This document shows, one piece after another, positions 15,678 through 18,178 of a stretch of 18,178 nt of DNA (its first letter is position 1; each line of letters begins with the position of its first letter). The translations under genes were made by a program, and so were the position numbers. The stretch is from assembly GCA_944326625.1 (NCBI GenBank), contig CALVER010000010.1:1-18178 (forward strand). The letters are read 5' to 3'. The notes beneath the pieces were generated by a model. That model saw nothing but the letters and a program-made list of their open reading frames with translations. It was not told where the DNA came from and made no database searches. The DNA comes from Candidatus Gastranaerophilales bacterium (GTDB lineage: Bacteria; Cyanobacteriota; Vampirovibrionia; Gastranaerophilales; Gastranaerophilaceae).

Positions 15678-15938
15678 CTATCCGATCTCCGGAACTTTGT
15701 AATCTGATTTGGGCATGTCATTTACATCACGGGTCATTGGCTTTTTAGAAACCGGTTTGACCTGAGGTTTTGGCTGCTCAGGCATGACTTTTTCATTCTT
15801 AACAGGTGTAATAACGACAGGGGTAGCCTGTTCTTCTCTGTTGGCATTATTCAGCCTGAGTGTAAGAGTACAAAGCACAATAAGAAGAACTATGATTATA
15901 ATTATGCCAATTATTTTAATAATAGTTTTTATATCCAT
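15678..15938 (-). CDS. Small N-terminally anchored protein with Pro-rich tail
   Basis: This is an 86-residue protein. An Ile/Leu/Val-rich helix fills residues 7-27, followed by a polar tail rich in Pro, Lys and Val (P-E-Q-P-K-P-Q-V-K-P-V-S-K-K-P) that would lie outside the inner membrane. No domain is recognised. The start is the ATG at 15938, nine bases after CCGGAG. The frame remains open upstream, but that part reads straight through the tRNA gene and is not protein. The gene begins 27 bases after the tRNA-Leu 3' end with no promoter or terminator evident between, so it is probably made from a tRNA-mRNA transcript that must be cut at the tRNA 3' end. Confidence 0.65.
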   Translation of the reverse strand: MDIKTIIKIIGIIIIIVLLIVLCTLTLRLNNANREEQATPVVITPVKNEKVMPEQPKPQVKPVSKKPMTRDVNDMPKSDYKVPEIG

Positions 15939-15965
15939 TTTGTAAAGCTCCGGTTTGAAAAATAC

Positions 15966-16045
15966 TGTCGGAGAAGGGACTTGAACCCTCACGATTAGCT
16001 CATACGCACCTGAAACGTACGTGTCTACCATTCCACCACTCCGAC
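15966..16045 (-). tRNA. tRNA-Leu, anticodon CAG
   Basis: The minus strand folds as an 80-nt class II tRNA. The acceptor stem is GTCGGAG (16039-16045) with CTCCGAC (15967-15973), seven pairs, with discriminator A at 15966. The D-stem GTG/CAC has a loop containing GG. The anticodon stem is TACGT/GCGTA with loop TTCAGGT (anticodon CAG). A 12-nt variable region and a T-arm GAGGG-TTCAAGT-CCCTT complete it. The layout and the G-T-G-G-A-A-T-G-G-T-A-G-A-C-A-C block are typical of tRNA-Leu. CCA is not encoded (GTA follows), so it must be added by nucleotidyltransferase. The variable arm is short for leucine, with only about two possible pairs. Confidence 0.95.
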
Positions 16046-16058
16046 AGAATATATTTAT

Positions 16059-16064
16059 ATTATA
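16059..16064 (-). promoter_or_regulatory. -10 box of tRNA-Leu
   Basis: On the minus strand a perfect TATAAT (16059-16064) lies 13 bases before the mature tRNA 5' end, a reasonable distance for a short 5' leader removed by RNase P. No good -35 box is seen at 16 to 18 bases upstream. Confidence 0.4.
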
Positions 16065-16244
16065 ATACAAAATTTTGGCATGTGTATAATTATTTTCTTA
16101 TGTATTTTATTATTCTTTTTTACTTTTTAATCAATTTGTATTGTAATATTTAAAAACCTTATTAATACTGGGCTATACGTTCAATTTACAAAAAATAATA
16201 TTTTTTAATATTAAATATAATTATTTTTTATTTGTGCTACCATG

Positions 16245-16271
16245 AGCTTAATCAAGCATTAAGGGCTTTTT
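16245..16271 (+). terminator. Possible intrinsic terminator or attenuator
   Basis: AGCTTAAT (16245-16252) pairs with ATTAAG plus CT (16258-16267) around CAAGC, with two unpaired G. A five-T run follows (16267-16271). The stem is AT-rich and weak. No plus-strand gene lies immediately upstream, so it could insulate the nucleotidyltransferase gene or end a short unseen transcript. The remainder of 16065-16244 is extremely AT-rich and I see no gene in it. Confidence 0.3.
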
Positions 16272-16286
16272 ACAAAATAAATAAAA

Positions 16287-16295
16287 TGTTATATT
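16287..16295 (+). promoter_or_regulatory. Extended -10 promoter of the nucleotidyltransferase-kinase gene
   Basis: TGT plus TATATT (16290-16295) is a TGn-extended -10 box. Initiation around 16300-16302 would put the AGAGGG purine run (16298-16303) at the very 5' end of the mRNA, partly outside it. No -35 box is clear. Confidence 0.4.
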
Positions 16296-16315
16296 AAAGA
16301 GGGTTGTTAGATAAA

Positions 16316-17818
16316 ATGAAAATTATAATTCAAGCCGGCGGAAAGGGTACAAGATTGGAAGGTTTAACAAGAAATAAACCTAAATGTTTGGTGCCTGTGA
16401 ATAATCTGCCTATAATATTCTATGCCTTTCAAAAATTTAAAGATGCTGAATTTACAATTATTGCAGATTATAAAACTGATGTGTTGGAAAAGTATCTGAA
16501 AGCTTTTGCGCCTCAATATAATTACAAAATAATTAAAGCGCAGAAAAAAGGTACAATCTCCGGGATTAAAGAGGCGATAGCATCATTTGGTCAGGATGAA
16601 CAGTTTATGATCATGTGGTGTGATTTAATTTTGTCCGATGATTTTGAAATTCCGTCATTGAAAGGTAATTATATAGGTATTTCAAAGGATTTTGAATGCC
16701 GTTGGTCTTATGTCGACGGGAAGTTTATAAAAGAACCTTCCAAAGAAAATGGTGTAGCGGGTTTATTTATATTCGAAAATAAAAAAATGCTGTCAAATAT
16801 AGAGGAAGAAGGTGCGCTTGTAGGATGGCTTGAAAATCAAAATATCAAGTTTGAAAGGCTTGATTTATACGGGTCAAAAGAAATAGGAACTTTACTTTCT
16901 TATTCGGATAATAATGATTCTGCACCAAGATGCCGTCCGTTTAATTCAATGGAATTTGACGGAGATATTATAATAAAACGCGGAATTAATGAACAAGGCC
17001 AAAAAATTGCGGTCGATGAAATTGCCTGGTATAAGCATGTTAAGGCTCTTGGGTTTGAAAATATCCCGGAAATTTATGAATACGAACCATTAAAGATGAA
17101 ACGTGTTCAAGGAAAAAATATTTACGAATATGATTGCCTTACAAAATCTCAAAAACGTGAAATATTAAGAAAATTGATTGAGGCGTTGAAGGAATTACAT
17201 AATCTTGAACCTAAACAACCGGTGAATATTCAGGATGTTGAGGATAATTTTTTGAATAAAACTTTTGACAGAATTTCAAAGATCGAAAATCTTGTTCCGT
17301 TTGCGAAGAATGAATTCATTAAAATCAACGGACAATATTATAAAAATGTATTTTTTAATAAAGATGAACTAAGAGATGCTGTTAAAAATGTTTATCCGAA
17401 AGAATTTTGTCTTATCCATGGGGATTGTACATTTTCAAACTTGATGTTTGATACATTTAATATGAAGGCAATATTGATTGATCCGAGGGGATATTTCGGC
17501 AAAACAAAATTTTACGGTGATGAGGATTATGACTGGGCAAAGCTTTATTATTCCATAAAAGGTGAATACGACCAGTTTAACAGAAAGAAATTTACACTTG
17601 ATATAAGAGAAAAGGATGTTGAATTTGCGATAAAACCTAACAATTGGGCAGATATGGAGGAATTTTTCTTTGATTGTCTGCCGCATGTGAGCAAGTATAA
17701 AATAAAACTTTTGCATGCGATTATTTGGTTATCTTTAACAACTTATGCGTGGGAAGATTACGATTCTATCTGCGGCGCGTTTTATAACGGAATTGTAAAG
17801 TTGGGAGAGGTTTTGTAA
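16316..17818 (+). CDS. Fused sugar/choline-type nucleotidyltransferase and APH-like kinase
   Basis: This is a 500-residue two-domain cytoplasmic enzyme. Residues 1-200 are an NTP_transferase domain with the nucleotide loop A-G-G-K-G-T-R (7-13), the K-P-K-C-L-V-P-V signature (21-28) and D103 in W-C-D as the probable metal ligand. Residues 205-500 are an aminoglycoside/choline-kinase-like domain. It has I-I-I-K (K221) and E235 as the ATP-binding Lys/Glu pair, the catalytic loop H-G-D-C-T-F-S-N (368-375) and the metal-binding I-D-P-R-G (D389). LicC/LicA of phosphocholine decoration are the separate analogues; a fused form would phosphorylate a small alcohol or sugar and activate it as an NDP derivative. 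The substrate is unknown. The start is ATG 16316, 12 bases after AGAGGG; an upstream TTG at 16304 abuts that site. The HAD gene begins directly after the stop. Confidence 0.85.
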   Translation: MKIIIQAGGKGTRLEGLTRNKPKCLVPVNNLPIIFYAFQKFKDAEFTIIADYKTDVLEKYLKAFAPQYNYKIIKAQKKGTISGIKEAIASFGQDEQFMIMWCDLILSDDFEIPSLKGNYIGISKDFECRWSYVDGKFIKEPSKENGVAGLFIFENKKMLSNIEEEGALVGWLENQNIKFERLDLYGSKEIGTLLSYSDNNDSAPRCRPFNSMEFDGDIIIKRGINEQGQKIAVDEIAWYKHVKALGFENIPEIYEYEPLKMKRVQGKNIYEYDCLTKSQKREILRKLIEALKELHNLEPKQPVNIQDVEDNFLNKTFDRISKIENLVPFAKNEFIKINGQYYKNVFFNKDELRDAVKNVYPKEFCLIHGDCTFSNLMFDTFNMKAILIDPRGYFGKTKFYGDEDYDWAKLYYSIKGEYDQFNRKKFTLDIREKDVEFAIKPNNWADMEEFFFDCLPHVSKYKIKLLHAIIWLSLTTYAWEDYDSICGAFYNGIVKLGEVL

Positions 17819-18178
17819 ATGCTGGAACTTTCATCACTTGCAAAAACATGGATATTGGACGTTGATGGTACAATCGTAAAGCATAACGGTCATAAAATTG
17901 ACGGTTTTGATACATTATTGCCGGGAGTAAAAGAGTTTTTTGAGAATCTTTCACCTCAAGATAAAGTGGTGTTACTTACCGCAAGAGAAGGCGTTTATCT
18001 GGAAGATTTGAAAAATTTTCTGAAAAAGAATAACCTTCGATATGACTATCTTTTGTGTGATATGCCGGTTGGTGAAAGAATTTTGGTTAATGACGCAAAA
18101 CCGAGCGGATTGAAAACTGCTTTTGCAATAAATTTGAACCGCGACGCAGGATTGGAACTGGACTATAAAATTTGTACG
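17819..18178 (+). CDS. HAD-family phosphatase-like protein (partial, 3' end outside)
   Basis: The first 120 codons are present and open to the window edge. Motif I is D-V-D-G-T (nucleophile D14, acid D16), motif II is L-L-T-A-R (T54), and the last motif is V-N-D-A-K-P-S-G (D92), as in small HAD proteins of capsule and surface-sugar clusters. The usual second acidic residue of motif IV is A93, so metal binding may differ. The ATG follows the upstream TAA with no gap, and GGGAGAGG (17803-17810) inside the preceding gene serves as ribosome binding site, so the two are co-translated from one mRNA. It probably removes a phosphate from an intermediate of the nucleotidyltransferase-kinase pathway; that is inference from context. 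Confidence 0.85.
   Translation, partial: MLELSSLAKTWILDVDGTIVKHNGHKIDGFDTLLPGVKEFFENLSPQDKVVLLTAREGVYLEDLKNFLKKNNLRYDYLLCDMPVGERILVNDAKPSGLKTAFAINLNRDAGLELDYKICT

Noticed and set aside
15672..15687. AGATC/GATCT hairpin between the convergent YvlD-like and small-protein genes
   Set aside because: Only five pairs and no T-run on either side; too weak to call a terminator.
15939..16070. Open frame extending the small anchored protein upstream
   Set aside because: It is a translation of the tRNA-Leu gene; the ATG at 15938 has its own GGAG site.
1..18178. No TGA stop among the complete genes (only TAA and TAG), as if TGA were reassigned
   Set aside because: All genes read through at full family length with the standard code and tryptophan is encoded by TGG; absence of TGA in about fifteen AT-rich genes is not unusual.
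1..18178. CRISPR arrays, insertion sequences, integrases, toxin-antitoxin or defence genes
   Set aside because: Searched by eye for spaced repeats, transposase motifs and terminal repeats on both strands; none seen.

Overview
The window is AT-rich, gene-dense chromosomal DNA. It holds fifteen complete protein genes, two genes cut by the window ends and one tRNA. Gene ends often overlap by a few bases, and no insertion sequence, phage block or CRISPR array is visible. An outer membrane is implied by two very large AsmA/TamB-like proteins, an MCE (MlaD-type) protein, several exported or anchored proteins, a family 2 glycosyltransferase and a surface-decoration type nucleotidyltransferase. Low GC, a standard genetic code, a two-membrane envelope and this gene mix would suit a gut-associated Gastranaerophilales (Vampirovibrionia/Melainabacteria) genome. 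That is an inference from general character only; another AT-rich didermic lineage is possible.

Layout. 1-34 (-) is the start of an unidentified gene. 146-1051 (+) is an EamA/DMT transporter, tail-to-tail with 1044-3824 (-), an AsmA-like protein. Divergent from it is 3881-5062 (+), a WG-repeat exported protein plus glutaredoxin. 9957-5052 (-) is a three-gene operon: a giant AsmA-like protein, a maltose/galactoside-type O-acetyltransferase and an iron-sulfur flavoprotein-like FMN protein. From 10076 the + strand carries a GT2 glycosyltransferase, an unexplained intergenic block, an orphan MCE protein, a YuiF/NhaC-type transporter, a SIMPL-domain protein and a small exported protein. 14523-15200 (-) is an unknown glycine-rich membrane protein with an internal repeat. 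15330-15659 (+) is a YvlD-like membrane protein. 15678-15938 (-) is a small anchored protein directly behind tRNA-Leu(CAG). 16316-18178 (+) is a nucleotidyltransferase-kinase fusion followed without a gap by a HAD phosphatase-like gene.

How the parts may fit: the AsmA-like and MCE proteins suggest lipid traffic between the two membranes. The glycosyltransferase, acetyltransferase and nucleotidyltransferase/kinase/HAD pair suggest modification of surface glycans. Glutaredoxin and the flavoprotein are redox proteins.

The most interesting signals are: (1) a promoter grammar in which a -10 box, often TGn-extended, lies about six bases before the ATG of several genes without a Shine-Dalgarno site, implying leaderless mRNAs; (2) the block at 10952-11144, with a terminator facing the opposite strand to all neighbouring genes, a long imperfect hairpin and a 20-bp-spaced direct repeat, possibly an unannotated small RNA; (3) the fused nucleotidyltransferase-kinase with its coupled HAD gene.
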